This document shows positions 10,847 through 24,500 of a stretch of DNA of 64,000 bases, piece by piece. The stretch comes from Haliclona indistincta (lineage: Eukaryota; Porifera; Demospongiae; Haplosclerida; Chalinidae). The stretch lies in the NCBI GenBank assembly GCA_964017065.1, contig OZ024783.1:2159272-2223271 (forward strand), given 5' to 3'. Positions within the stretch are counted from its first letter, which is position 1. The number at the start of each line of letters is the position of its first letter. The notes under the pieces were generated by a model, which did no database searches, was not told where the DNA came from, and was given only the letters and a program-made list of their open reading frames with translations. Position numbers and translations under genes: made by a program.

Positions 10847-12257
10847 CTATTTCTCTGATTTCTTTTATCGTCTTTCCGAAGCAATCGAAAGTTTCATGAG
10901 CTCTTCATGCAGAACCTCAGCCTTGCCAACGATCACCTGATGTGAGGCGTATTCAATTCTTTTTCATACTGATTGCTCACCTTCCCATTAAATTGGTATT
11001 TCATTATATAAACCGCCTTTTCAATCGCCGTGAAGGTATCCACATCAATGCTTGCCTTCTTTGCAAGTACATGAAGAATAGAGTTGTTTCCCTGAGCCAT
11101 GCCTGGTTGATAATACCACCCAGAGTTGCTGATAAAATCAGTGACATCTAATGACAGGGGAATGCAGAGGAAACTGACTGCAATGGGAAAATCACCTACC
11201 ATCATAAAGTCTGTCATAGGCCGGAATGATAGCTAGGCTCCTGTGATTGCAAACACAATGCATTAGTAGGCAACAGAGATGTGCTAAACTTACTTGCATC
11301 CATCGTCTTCATCTTCTGTGAATATTAAATAGCAGAGATTTGGTATCATTATTCAGCTACTCATACCTACCATCATTGACATGCAGACAATATGAAAATG
11401 GTTAATCGGGATAGCTCCTCTGATGCTGAGATTACCTGCCTTATGAGCAAGGTACCATCCCAGATCCTACAGGGGAGTTTCAAAAAGAGGATTATACACG
11501 ATCATGTATTGCGTACCGGCAAAGGCTCAATGATCATTGCCTCATCATTCATTGAAAACGAAAGGTCCTGTTTAGAGTGTAGAATCACACAATGACAAGA
11601 TATAATATATTATACAAACCCCTTCCTGCTGAGCCTCATATGATGCTGTAGAAAATAGAAATTACTAGAGTCAGTTTTGACAGTCTCTTGATCTGCTCTT
11701 TCTCTTGCACTTTCAGTATTTTCTGTGTGTGCAGGCAAATTTAGATAAACTATCACCAAGGGAATATGGGATGCCCCCTTGGGTATACATGTTAGAACTA
11801 TACATGTACAATGATTTGTTGACAACACACCTTTTCTTCTTCAGTCATGTGTTGCTGTGCTTTGGGAGGCAGTGTAGGAGCAGGAACCATTTCTTCATAT
11901 TCACTATCATGGACGCTAGTGGGAAGTACAGGTGAAGGAAGATATGAAGAAGGAGATTGATGGAAAGGTGGAGTGGGAGTGGCTTCTGTGGAAGGACAGG
12001 AGGGGTCTGTGTGGATGAGTACGAGGAGGGAGAGGGGGAAGCTGGTGATCTGAGATAGTATAAGTTTTTGTAGAACCCATTGATTGTAGGTATAGCGGTA
12101 ACCTTTTATTTTGTCCAGATATGTAGCTGGACCTGTGCCAGCAGCATTCCTTGGTATATACCAAAGCACAAGCTATACAAGAAAAGAGGGATAAAATAAT
12201 TATAATAACAACAGTGAAGGTGCCAATGTGTAGGAAGAGGAACTCTATAGTAATCAT
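10847..12257 (-). pseudogene. TM/proline-rich/SH3 adaptor-like gene, copy A
   Basis: Nested in an RBBP4 intron on the same strand. Reading from 12257: a hydrophobic segment TFTVVIIIILSLFSCIACAL (membrane span), a short basic region, a proline-rich exon (about 11837-12052, with PAPTLPPKAQQ and an acidic DSEYEEM), and a charged exon (about 11656-11715, KILKVQEKEQIKRLSKL). Next is a split SH3 domain (ASYEAQQEGDLSF ... DLGWYLAH ... IRGAIPINHF), then a C-terminal exon at about 10933-11217. One base is missing after the SH3 relative to copy B (near 11385), shifting the frame. I do not recognise the family. The architecture suggests a single-pass membrane adaptor. Confidence 0.6.
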
Positions 12258-12823
12258 GTTTCTATAGCACTAAAAGAAGAACTAGTACAGAGCTTCCAGC
12301 TTAGAGAGGGTAATCTTGTGGTTTTGTTACTACAGCTATTGTTATAATTAATTTATAACTTTGAACATCCACACACCATTCTGCTGTGTGTATGCAAGCT
12401 TTAAAGAGTTTCCATCGTTTGTCAGCAAAATGTAGAAAGATCAAGTGATGTGTACCAATTTCGCCCAGTAACAAATGTTTTTAGACCAGGAAATGGCTAT
12501 TTGGCTGAGTTAAGAAAATTCACTTTACAAATAGCTCACAGAATGGCTCATCTGTCACTATAGCAAGTTTACTAGCTCAACTTCCTTGCATAACATTGAA
12601 CGATGCATAAATGCACCAAAAATGTGGATAAAAAATCGATAATTTTTTGAGACCAAAGCAAGAGTGACAAGATGACTGCTGATCGACAGCCCTAGTTTGC
12701 TTTGTTCTCGATCAGTTGCAATTGTTCAAAAAAATTATCGACTTTTTATCCACGTTTTTAGTGCATTTATGCACCATACAGTGTTATGCAAGAAAGTTAA
12801 GCTTGCAAACTTGCTCTACAGTG

Positions 12824-12825
<2 letters not shown>

Positions 12826-12877
<52 letters not shown>
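12826..12877. repeat. CA microsatellite
   Basis: About 26 CA units next to the first degraded RBBP4 exon 11 of arm A. Histidine/threonine frames here are artefacts. Confidence 0.9.
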
Positions 12878-12879
<2 letters not shown>

Positions 12880-13203
12880 CTTGAAGCCCCTCCTACCTCT
12901 GCAGCGTGAGCATCAACCACAAGACTAGCCTTGTTAGCACCCGTATAGACCTGGTATCCCATCTAGATAAAAAATTTGAAGTACCATTAAAATTTTTTTA
13001 GTTATGATAAAATTTTGAACTAACATCATCAATTTTTGATCATCATTGACTGATCCGAATAAACTGCCGTGAAGAAGGTGCTAGGCAACATCCTGTTGGT
13101 GAGATAGGTCATGTGATTATCATGTGACGGTTACATGGACTGTTACCTCTACTACTGCAGTGTGTCTAGTGTAGATGGTCTTGGCATCTAGCGACTTTTG
13201 CTC

Positions 13204-13680
13204 CTGGAGAGAGAGAGGGGGAGAGGGGGAGGGAGAGAGAGAGGGAGGAAGGGAGAGGAAGTGAGAGAGAGAGGTGAGTGAGAGGCATAGAGTGAGTGAG
13301 TGCTAACCTTCGTATGACCACTGACATCCCATAGACAAACAGTCTGTGTGAGAACAAGAAAAAGAGAACTAGATAATTATATAATAGTACTCACATGATC
13401 ATCAGAAGCACTGAGCAGGTATCCCTTCTGACTGGGGTTCCATGATAGACCATACCTAGAGAGATAGAGAGAGGGAGGGAGGGAGGGAGGAAGAGAGAGA
13501 GAGGGAGGAAGAGAGAGAGAGGGAGGAAGAGAGAGGGATGGAGGAAGAGAGAGAGAGGGAGGGAGAGAGGGAGGGGGGAAGAGAGAGGGATGGAGGAAGA
13601 GAGAGAGGGAGGGAGGGAGAGAGAGAGGGAGGGAGAGAGAGGGTTGGAGGAAGAGAGAGACAGAGATTAGTGACAACACA
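13204..13680. repeat. GA/GGGA-rich intronic low-complexity stretches
   Basis: Two purine-rich tracts (13204-13280 and 13456-13680) fill RBBP4 introns; the [13 protein letters not shown] ORFs on the reverse strand are artefacts. Similar tracts occupy the same introns in arm B. Confidence 0.85.
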
Positions 13681-13786
13681 CACATTCTCACTAACCCTTC
13701 CTTAGTGTGACCTCTCAGTCGTAGATCTGGTCTACAATCTGTGCTCTCTAGAGAAGAACCAAATAGAGAAAGTGGAACCCAGGCTA

Positions 13787-14255
<469 letters not shown>

Positions 14256-14428
14256 TCATCAGAGCTACTCCAATTAAATGGACAATAACAAAAAAATTAT
14301 TTCCAACTTCGTAATTAGAAATTACCTTGTATGTGTCCCCAGCAGTAGCTTGTGTACAGAATACTCTTTACCCTCTGGCCTGGATAGTTGTTCGCGTAAC
14401 TAAAATGCATGTGACTATCACGTGATCA

Positions 14429-14719
<291 letters not shown>

Positions 14720-14788
14720 CTAGCTCTTGCACTAGAGTTCTCTTCCTCACGTGCGGTTGGTTAGCACTGACCAATCAGATCACTCAAA

Positions 14789-15610
14789 ATAACCCGGCCG
14801 CCACTCCGGCCGGGGCGAGCCTGAGCGAGCCCCACATTGATTGGCACAATGGCCCACGCGGCGGGGAATGTATCTATCTTTCTATCTATCTGTCACGGGG
14901 TAGCGTTTGTCCTTTTCGATGTTCCCGAGAACTAGGAAACGCCCATTTTAGCACGTGCGCACATTATAATTGGCGCTTGGTTTCAAACAAGATTCCTGGC
15001 ATTCTGGCAGATGACTCAGGGACGACAACAACAGAGATCAGAGACACCTGAAAAGCAACAACTTTTACACGACAAGGCCGCTACCAGAAAGCGACGACGA
15101 GAGGCAGAGTCACCCTATCAACGTGAAAGCGGACGACTGGAGCGACAAAAGCATAGATGACAAAAGGAATATCAAAGGGCCTACCGGAGACGCCGGCGGA
15201 AAGCAGTAGCTGCAGCAGAGCAAACAGTAACTTAGGTACGTCTAATGAGCTCGTGTGTGACTAGCAGTAGAGCCTGCAGTGAGTGAGGAGACCGAGGAAC
15301 CCTATTCTTCCAGGTACATTGTTCCCATGACGCCTAGACAAGCCGGGAACACACTCAGCAAGAGATAGTTGGAGAAAGTTCACCATATCTGAACATAACC
15401 AAGCTATTGATTCTATTCACCATCGACAAAAAAAATATTAACATTATAGCACAAAAATCTGTTGTGAAACTGGTGTAAACATAATACAGACTTATCTACT
15501 AAAATCCATGGACTCACCACGTAACCTGGTGCAAATAATAACTATAATGTTATACACAACTACTATACACTAACGAGGCTAAATTATATGCTCAGGCTCG
15601 CCCCTGCCAT
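14789..15610. mobile_element. Insertion with inverted ends, arm A only
   Basis: Comparison with arm B (about 53060-53125) shows that about 820 bp is extra here. Inverted ends share ggggcgagcctgagc (left near 14815-14829, right reverse-complemented near 15591-15606). It carries a small basic ORF (separate entry). Exact borders are uncertain by tens of bases. Confidence 0.55.
15011..15235 (+). pseudogene. Transposon-derived basic ORF fragment
   Basis: An ATG-started frame encodes MTQGRQQQRSETPEKQQLL, then TRKRRREAESPYQRES, is stopped once (TGA near 15158) and continues QKEYQRAYRRRRRKA to a TAG at 15233-15235. Arg/Lys-rich segments built around SETPE are known near the N-termini of some Helitron-like and other transposon proteins. 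The match is by composition and motif only, so the family is tentative. Confidence 0.4.
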
Positions 15611-15883
15611 TCCATGAATGTACTAGTTAATAATATTTTTATGAAATTTCGGCACAGTAGTAACTACATCTAGCAATGCACCTAACGTCACTACAGTACC
15701 ATAATGTAGCAGACCTTACATGTGCTCAGCTGCATCATTTCATTACTCAGCTGCTGCTGCAGCTTCACAGAGGAGTTGTTCAGCATTACGACCATAAACT
15801 CCATGGAAGTTGAAATATATTCTTATGATGCATATGCCTGCATCATGATTCAAAGAAGTTGGTGAACGAAGAATATGAACTGA

Positions 15884-16031
15884 CATCGCAAAGTATAGTT
15901 TAGCGCAGATCAATGACTGCACTCGTGATGGATATGGACAGTGCGTGCTGATTTGAAGACTCCACTAGTATAAATTACTATCTATCACTAGTGCAGTCAC
16001 TGATCAGCGCTAAACTACTTTGCGAGTGCAG
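15884..16031. repeat. Inverted repeat, about 50-bp arms
   Basis: Left arm (tcgcaaagtatagtttagcg ... gactgcactcgtgat) and right arm (reverse complement ending agtttagcgctgatca) pair over about 50 bp with about 48 bp between. It could form a hairpin or be a short MITE. ORFs at 15991-16265 overlap it and have no recognisable content. Confidence 0.65.
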
Positions 16032-16310
16032 ACGAAGAGGCTTAGAATCAAATTTAACTTCTGGAGTGCTCGGTTCACTCGTTGTTTTACAATCACTGGA
16101 CGTACTACGAGCCTTGGAAGCCACGCCCACTATTTTGGCTTGCGCGATAAAGAGACGAACGTTGGGTCACTGAATTTGGTGATTGTGATAGACAGGAGAT
16201 GCCTCTACTCAACCAACGTGTTTCTGTATCGCAATCGTGTTTTCTTTGAGCACAAATTGCACTGAAACAATATCATGAGGTGCCGAACATAGATTGCTCG
16301 ACCCCGGGGT

Positions 16311-17051
16311 TAGCCTCGTCCCGGATCCCCAGGCCAATTTCTTAGGAAATTAGGCCTGGTAACATTTGCACGCGCATGCGCGAAAGTTTAACTCTTTGTG
16401 TTCCGTGAAAGTAAATGAATGCATAACTTCACAAGCTTGTAATTTCCTAACTGTAGTTCTTAGCTTGCTCTTCGTTGTAATATAGACTCTCAACAAAGAA
16501 TTCCTTCATTCAGCAAAGTTTAGTGCGTGCCGCAGCACTGGAGGCAAAGCTATGATTACTCTTCGTCTTAGACACAAGCACGGAGTACGTGTGTCTAGCC
16601 CTGTGTTACAGGAGCTATCCACGGTTAGTCTAGAGGACCATACGTACAGACATTTTGGTTTTAGAGCTTTGCGGCCAGTTAACCGTCGGCTCTTACATTT
16701 GAGAGCGATGCACATCGAAGAGAAAGCACAGTTTCAACGTATAGCTACGATGCCTCTTCGGGCCCATGTCTTGGGAGTCCTACTGTGTCCACATATATAG
16801 CTGTAAGCTGATGTTGAGTTCAGGACGCGGCTTACAAGAAGCATACTGTAAACGCATCTTTGTCAACAGAATTGCTCCGCCTCTTACCCTGCCTATCTTT
16901 TGCATCGTATATTACATAAACGGACCAGTTTACGGACATAAATATACCAAACGTGCACGTAAATGTCCATTCGCGCGATTTGAGCGAAAATTTGGCGCAT
17001 GCGCGTGCAATTGTTACCAGGCCTTCTTTCAAAGGCCTGGGAACGAGGCTA
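16311..17051. mobile_element. 741-bp MITE, TAGCCTCGT ends, 9-bp duplication
   Basis: The element starts tagcctcgtcc and ends gaacgaggcta. Internal inverted blocks include aggcctggtaaca and gcacgcgcatgcgc. It is flanked by ccccggggt at 16302-16310 and 17052-17060, a 9-bp target duplication. It belongs to the same class as 58451-59073. The ORFs inside (16506-17135) show no transposase motifs. Confidence 0.85.
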
Positions 17052-17540
17052 CCCCGGGGTCTTTGGAAAAGAAAATTACCCGGACGGCAAGGCGAGAGCT
17101 TTTCAATTGTAACTTGTTGTAATGTTGATGGATGAAGATATTTGCAGTACTGACTTGCAATCCCGCCCTGTTCGTCTATCAGTCACTAGGACTGGTGTCC
17201 GAAAATCGATTAATTCCAATTTGCCGATATTAATAGAGATTTTCGGCTACCCACTTACTTCGTCTCCACAGTAGACAAAGAAGCAGTTACGAGCTGCAAA
17301 TTTGCAATGCTGGCAGAGGAAGTGTGTGTCTAAACGTCGGTAAAGTTTGATCTGTGTAGCGTATTTGCAAGTCTACGTGCGAGTGTCCGATTATAGATGG
17401 TCGGTGGTTTACTCTACATGGCGAACAAAACAGGCCAGTTAGCATGACACTCCAGCTGTGCGCGACTTTGGAGCACGTTTGCACTTACCTAAACTGTCAC
17501 TAATATCTTTGTAAGTGCTGGTCAGAGGCATTCTCCAAGT
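17052..17540. other. Intergenic, no supported gene
   Basis: Nothing recognisable apart from a small stem (ccgaaaatc / gattttcgg) around 17198-17237. Confidence 0.5.
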
Positions 17541-17544
17541 TTAA

Positions 17545-18490
17545 GGTGGCGGTATACCGTCTGGGCGTGGCTGCAGTGGTTTCGAAAACAGCTCGCTATC
17601 CAGCTAGAAGACAAAACTAAGCGCCAAAAACCAGCTACATGTCGAGAAGATAGGTAAACAAAGCTGTTTTGCAAGTATTTCGAACGTACCTCATGCCATC
17701 GCCAGATACACGGCCCATCAAGATCGATGATACATTCACCAAAAATCTCTCCACGGGAGTTTTCGAGCAAGGTAAAACAGTATTCACGATGCTTTAAACA
17801 GTTTTCCGTGTTCTCGAGCATAAAACTGCAATACGAGTCGATATTCAAAAAATCTCTTTGTGTGGCCCTCCGTTTGCTACTGTAGAAGATGCGCAGGTCT
17901 TCATTGCATCAAGCAAATGCACCCGTAGTGCTATTTTTGGTGAATGGTGGCAGCATCCATTGTCCCAAAGCGCCGAGGATTGCTAGGGAACATGAATATC
18001 ATTACTAATGTCGTGAATGTCACTAACTGTTTGTCTATGAAGTAAGTTTTGATTACCAATTTGCTGATTTTTATCTAGCTCTGATTGAATGATCATAGCA
18101 AAAAAACAGCATTTTTCCGCTTAAAAGTTGGAATCAGCGTTTCAGGGGTAGTTTTTAGTCTGAAACGGCACTCAGACGTGGAGACATGCACCTCGCTATC
18201 TATGGTTAGCGATGTGCGTGGGCATGGTCATGCGGCCGAAAATGTCTCCACCTTTTTCAATTGAAAAAGTGGAAATTGTCTTGCGCGACGTCTGAGTCAG
18301 TGCCGTTTCAGAAGCTAAAAACCACCCAAAGGTTTTCAGATACGCTGATTCCAACTATTTATGAAATTTAAGCGGACAATTCTTGGAAACAATGCTGTTT
18401 TGCTATGACCAATCAGTGCTAGATAAAAAAACCCAGCAATTTGGTAAACAAAAAATTATTTTCATATTACAACTGTATGCTAATACCACC
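17545..18490. mobile_element. TTAA-flanked element with inner foldback
   Basis: TTAA lies at 17541-17544 and at 18491-18494. Ends are ggtggcggta and taataccacc, which are imperfect inverted repeats like those of 8844-9466. Within it, about 18020-18470 folds on itself: attaccaatttgctga, tggaatcagcg and gtctgaaacggcac pair with reverse complements on the other side. No transposase. It is probably a piggyBac-type MITE, perhaps with a nested second element. Confidence 0.65.
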
Positions 18491-18795
18491 TTAATAATAT
18501 TCATAATCAGTCTAATCATCACTGAGGTTGGCTGGGTTGTGTAAACTTGTGACGTAGAAAATGTCCTAGGGGGTATATTGACGGTTTCATACTCTTAGGT
18601 AATGAACTCTTGCCGGAACCTGTTGACCAATCACTGTGAAAACAAGCCGTCGGTATGTGAGGTTAATCGAATTATGGATATTAATTAGGCGGCATTCATC
18701 CTGTACCTAACCGGAACCTTTCCGGACCTCTGCCCTCTGGCGGAAGAGGTCTGCTCTGGGGACGAGACTAGGTCGATCAGAGCTACACCGGCAAG

Positions 18796-21511
18796 ATGAG
18801 TAGCCTACTCGCTGTCCTTCTGTTGATGCTAATTCCTGCTAGTAGTTCAATGGACGTAGCGCCGCAAGATGCTGATCCCTTTTGTCTAACAGAAGCGAGT
18901 ACTTCGAACATGTTAATAACTGATCCGCGGCAAGTTGTTCTACTAGACACGCTCCATTACAGACCGCAAGAGCTGGTGACGCTTTTTGGAGGGACACAAA
19001 AGTGGATAAGTCTAAAGTTTCTAGACGGAGTATCATCAGAACGGGTGATTATTCTGAATACAAAATTTCCAATTTTATTTTGTCTATTGTTTTCTAGTGG
19101 TTAGACTTTTCACAGGGTCAGGGTTGTTCGCATCAACTTTTGAGCTGTTTTTTCACTATTGGACCTCAAAACAACTGGTTGATCACCCAGTACATTAATA
19201 TTAGCAATCCTTCAGTCACGGATCTCAATGTGGATGCAACCTATGCTACCAATGTGAATCAAGGTGCATGCACTGGATCATGTGTCCAGAATGTCCCCAT
19301 ACACTTCTATTGGACAAATAATCTGAATGAAACAGAAAGGAATGACAATAGTAACTATGGTGGTGTTGCTGGCAGGCTAGTGCACATTGGAAATAATGGA
19401 GAGAGAGAGAGTGCCAATTTGGTTGTTCCTGTTTCTCAAGGTTTCAATGGAGCGTACCTTGCTCTTGTTGATGAAGGAACATGTGTGTATATCAGCAGAC
19501 TAGTGGTGTCCTACACAGTGTGTCCAGCACAAAATTTGGATTTAATTAGCTACCCTCAAATTGTAGCTCCAACAGTCAACAATGCTACAATGGTTCCAGT
19601 TACATGTGTTGAAGGAGCAAGTACCATAGAGCCACAATCACTGGAGTGCAATATTGGTGGGATATGGGGAAGCATAGACTCCCCTTGCCAGTGTGACCCT
19701 GGTTACCAACTGAATGGAACTGGTCTCAATGCATCATGTGAAGGTACTGTTATGTTTTGTTGTGCATTGAACAGGTGTGACTGTCTGTATGTCCACATTA
19801 TGGTATGTAGTTGATAACCCACTCTCTATATACATGTAGCTGTGTTGGTGAACGCAGATGTTCAAATGTTTCTTTTTGTCATCTCTGACACTTCATTTCT
19901 CTTAACCTTATCTATAGCTTGTCCCCCTAAACACTTCAAGTCCTCTCGTAGTAACACTGAGATGTGTCGTCCATGTCCAGGATTAAGTTCATCACCTGTT
20001 GGTAACCAGACAGTGTGCATGTGTGATACTGGATATTATCGAGCACCATCTGACTCACCAAGTGATGACTGCACAGGTGAGTAGTACTGTTTGGTAGCTT
20101 TTTGGTTTCATAATTGTGACAAACCTTGCTACACACACAAACACACTAAAACAGACCAAGCATCCGTCGTAAAACTTTGCAGTTTTCAGAGTTTATAATA
20201 AATCCTGTACTTGTATATTACAGTTTGTAAAAAAATTTATTACTCATTAATGATTATTGACCTAGTTATTAACCCTTTAATTACTAAAATTAATTATCTT
20301 GCTGAAATTTTAACCTCGTAAATGCTGACCACTTCTCACGTGAATATCTCGTGTGTCTTTTGTGCTATTGGTCTCAAATTTGCGTCCTTTTACCCCAGTG
20401 AGTAGCCGCAATTGCCCACACTCAAGTCGGTCGATATGCCCCTCCCACTTCGAAAGTGAAGCCGATAAAGTGCAATGACCTCGTCAAATTTTGCTCAAAG
20501 TTAGTACTTTGGGGCTGGCTACTGAAAAGTACACACAAATAGCAGTGGTTTTGGTGAGTGCAAAATGTAGCCCAGATCATAGAGAATGCACAAAAAATGT
20601 GTTTCCGAGCACCCTGAAGCCATAAAAATTAATGTCCAAATTTTCTTGGCTGCAATTTTGTTTTTCCCAAAATGTCGGGAAATTTGCACTGAAGCCATAG
20701 AAAATGCTGTCACCATAACGTTTAGCGCAGGAGGCGCACCAAAAACCACTGGATTTTTTGCGGTTATTTGTATCCTTCAATTTAGCTTAATTTCGGAACA
20801 TTTTAACACTTTTTGATAAAGTTATGGTGTCTGAAGTATGTATGTCGCCAAATGGCGACCATAGGGGTTAAAGGGTTAATGGTTAATTACAACTTCATTT
20901 TTTACGTCTCATTTTGTCAGGGACTATTTCAAGTGAACGAAACTTCTCTAGTGGTATTGGCTAGCTAAAGTCTAGGATCGTAATTATGCGTTTTTAGCTA
21001 GACACCAGCAACGCTGAGTAATGGAAATCTTACGATCATAAAAGCCACAAAACAGCTCGGCGATCAAAAATGGTATTGAATTTTGCAAAACGGATACTTA
21101 AGATCTTAGATAATGTTGAGATGAACATGCAGCGTGATTTTGAAGTCAAACAGCAGCTTTCTCAGAATATGAGACGTAAAAAATAAAGTTGTACGCGAGC
21201 ACTAGCTATAGTCAGGCCACAGCAGCCACTGATGTAGGGATCTATGGTCTGTTAGCAAGTCAATCATTTTACCATTCCATGCTTGTTCCTTGTTAGTTTA
21301 CATTGTGAACCAGTGATAGATTTCTCCATCCAACATCCTTTTGATTTCGATAGAAATTTTCTTTTACGGTAGGTGGTTTCGGGTCATGTTGTGTAGTTCA
21401 GCTCCATAGGAACATTGAGTGCAGTTTCTCCTGAGTTTGCTATTAGAGAAACACTATTGATATTATTATGCCGAGGTGTGGGCGGAGCCACGAGGCATAC
21501 AGTAGTCTGTT

Positions 21512-21550
<39 letters not shown>

Positions 21551-24500
21551 TCGCAATGCGTATCTCAGCAACCGCTTGCTACTAAGCGCTGAAATTAGCA
21601 ACACAGGTAGATCTCAGTAGTTTATGAAAAACAAATTTGGCAGAATTGCGATTAAAGGCTTTGTTTTCGAGTTATGGCGTGATTTGCTCGCCTGGACTGC
21701 CGTTGCTCGCGTTCTGGCTTCCTTCAGAGACAGTACTGTCCACAGCTGGCTACATCGCGCTTGATATATGACAGTGCAGCTCATATGACTCCATAAGCAG
21801 CAATGAAACTTGCAAGCGAAAGCGTCTTCAGACTCATCTTGCTCGTCGAGTGAGCCTGAGCGAGCAAGCGTTATGCAGGTCGGTCTTCAGTAAACAGCTT
21901 GTATTTTTATTACAACAGCTTGTACAATGCATTTTAGCTACATGTACTCTATGCTGCTACAATCCATGGTTCTGCTGCTTGCATGCAACCATAGTTCTGC
22001 TGCTTGCATGCTTCCATGGTTCTGCTTCTTAGATGCATCAGTTCTGCTGCTTGCATGCTTCAGTTCTGCTGCTTGCATGCTTCAGTTCTGCTGCTTGCAT
22101 GCTTCAGTTCTACTGCTTGCATGCTTCAGTTCTGCTGCTTGCATGCTTCCATGGTTCTGCTGCTTCCATGCTTCTATATATAGTTCTGCTGCTTCCATGC
22201 TACAATGGTTCTGATGCTTGCATGCTACCGTGGTTCTGCTGCTTGCATGCTAGCATGGTTCTGCTGCTTGCATGCTACTATGGTTCTGCTGCTTGCATGC
22301 TAATATGGCTCTGCTGCTTGCATGCTTCCATAGTTCTGGTGCTTGCATGCTCAAGTTCCATGATACTGTTTTGATGCTTCCATGGATCTACTGCATGCAT
22401 ACGTGCTGTCATAATATGCATCTGCTAATTGCATCATGCTAGCATACATGCTACTGCACCGAGGCATCTGCACCTTTGGTGCTTTATTACAAAAGTTCAT
22501 GGGAGTACAAATAAAGAAGACAAGTAAATGGTGCATTAGGTAAAATAGCTCCTCTCAAACATTGCAATGAAAAGCACTAGTTGAAAACCCTTACTGGCTG
22601 GCATACTAGTAACAACTTAATCTTAATCTTTATTCTCTTCCTATAATAGCTCCACCAACTGCTCCTCGTAATCTCAATACATCTGTTTTGAGTGGTATAT
22701 TGATAACTCTCACCTGGTTACCTCCCATTAACACTGGTGGACGCTCTGACCTCCGATATGATGTTTCTTATGTCGAAGGAACAAGGAACATTACACAAAG
22801 CAGCACCGTCAATAATATTACACTGACATCACTCATCCCTCTCACAAACTACTTCATTTCTGTGGAAGCTGTGAATGGAGTATCTGAACAAGTGGACAAC
22901 CCTGCTGAAAGGACAGCCTATATAAATGTCACCACACCTCAACCACGTAATTGATGCTTCCTGTTTCTTTTGATATGTTCTTTGAACTTTCATTATGCAC
23001 TCCTGTGCACTGAATTATTCTTATACTATTTGTTTTTCCTATTAGCTCTGTGTTTCCTTTTGTCACCTCTGACCCTTCTTTTCTCTTAACCTTATCTTTA
23101 GCTTGTCCACCTGAACACTTCAAGTCCTCTCGTAATAACACTGTGATGTGTCGTCCATGTCCAGGATTAAGTTCATCACCTGTTGGTAACCAGACAGTGT
23201 GCATGTGTGATACTGGATATTATCGAGCACCATCTGACTCACCAAGTGATGACTGCACAGGTGAGTAGTACTGTTTGGTAGCTTTTTGGTTTCATGGTTA
23301 TAACAAACCTTCCTACACACAAACACACTAAAACAGACCAAGCAACCATGGACACATAGTATTTTAGTGTAAACTACAATTCACCATACCGTATAACCGG
23401 TAATTTTCGTACGGTTCTAATTTTCGTAAGGGCTCTCGATGACGAAAATTAAATTTTCGAAAATTTCTTAGTAACGAAAATTTGTGTTGCCATGCCACCT
23501 AGAACACGTGTACGACGCCCTGCTTGTCGATGGTACCGCCACGACAAAGAAAGAGAACATAGGCGAGGTATTTTCCGTGGCAGATGCCCTGCAGTCGTGG
23601 CGGAACTACCGGTATCTGTTTCTGTCTCCGTGTCGGTTCTAACCACAGCCACCGCGTAACGGTCTTGAACATTTCTAGACTTCTGACGGCAGGCAATTGT
23701 TTCTCCAACTATAGACATGATAGCCTCTTACGCAACTAGAAACAGTCGTCGTCTCTCTGTCCTCCTCCGTGTGTCGAGCGCATCAAAATAATTAATAATT
23801 AATTTTATGGCAAATTTAAATTTTGGCGTGATTTAATTTTCGAAAGGCGCAAGCGTTACGAAAATTAAATCCTATCTAAAATCTAATGTGCGAAATATTT
23901 CAGTGCCGAAAATTACCGGTTATAATGGTAATAGGTTAGTAGTATAGTACTGCAGTACAACAGAATTCATGACTATACTGGAATTTGTAGCTACACTTGT
24001 GTAGGCACAGCACATGTGCGATTTGTGCATTGCAATTTTTGCTTTCACAGTGAAGTCTGCATGAATGCTATCAATCCTCTGTTATGTTGCAATCATTATC
24101 TGTATGGTCTATTAGGGAGGCACGGTAGTGACTCCCTATGTAGGGATGAACGAGAAAACAAGATGGCGGCTACATACAATGTATTAGCGTTCAAACGCTG
24201 ATATTTCGCCTGGTGTTGAATTTTATACGTCTTTAGACACTTAGATCTGCTCTCTGGCGTTGCCCCATCTTACAGTAGCAAGGAGATTGATCGAAATTGT
24301 TACTAAAGTGACGAACCTGGAAACGGTGAAAATCGAGTTTCGTCATCTTCGTTTTCTTCTTATTCTTCTTCTTTCTTCCACTCGCCTAGCGCCTTTACGC
24401 GAGCAGTGCCGAGACCAAAACATCCACGAACAGTCGTGAAATTCTCCTGGCATGTGCCTTTTGAGCTTTGTTTTTAGCGTAACGGCGATCTAAGTTCCGC

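Noticed and set aside
16506..17135. Overlapping ORFs as a transposase
   Set aside because: No DDE/D motif or zinc finger; all are short, overlap on both strands and sit within a non-autonomous MITE.
18720..18775. Single TIR-like end (ggggacgagactag) just before the receptor start
   Set aside because: No partner end or 9-bp duplication could be located upstream, so no element is called.
20519..20816. ORFs on both strands within 20273-20875 as a host gene
   Set aside because: They lie wholly inside a TTAA-flanked MITE, lack motifs and are absent from paralogous introns.
21927..22374. Cys/Leu-rich repeat ORFs (CCLHASVLLLAC type)
   Set aside because: They follow the 22-25 bp minisatellite inside a mobile element, change frame with unit length and have no start context or splice sites.
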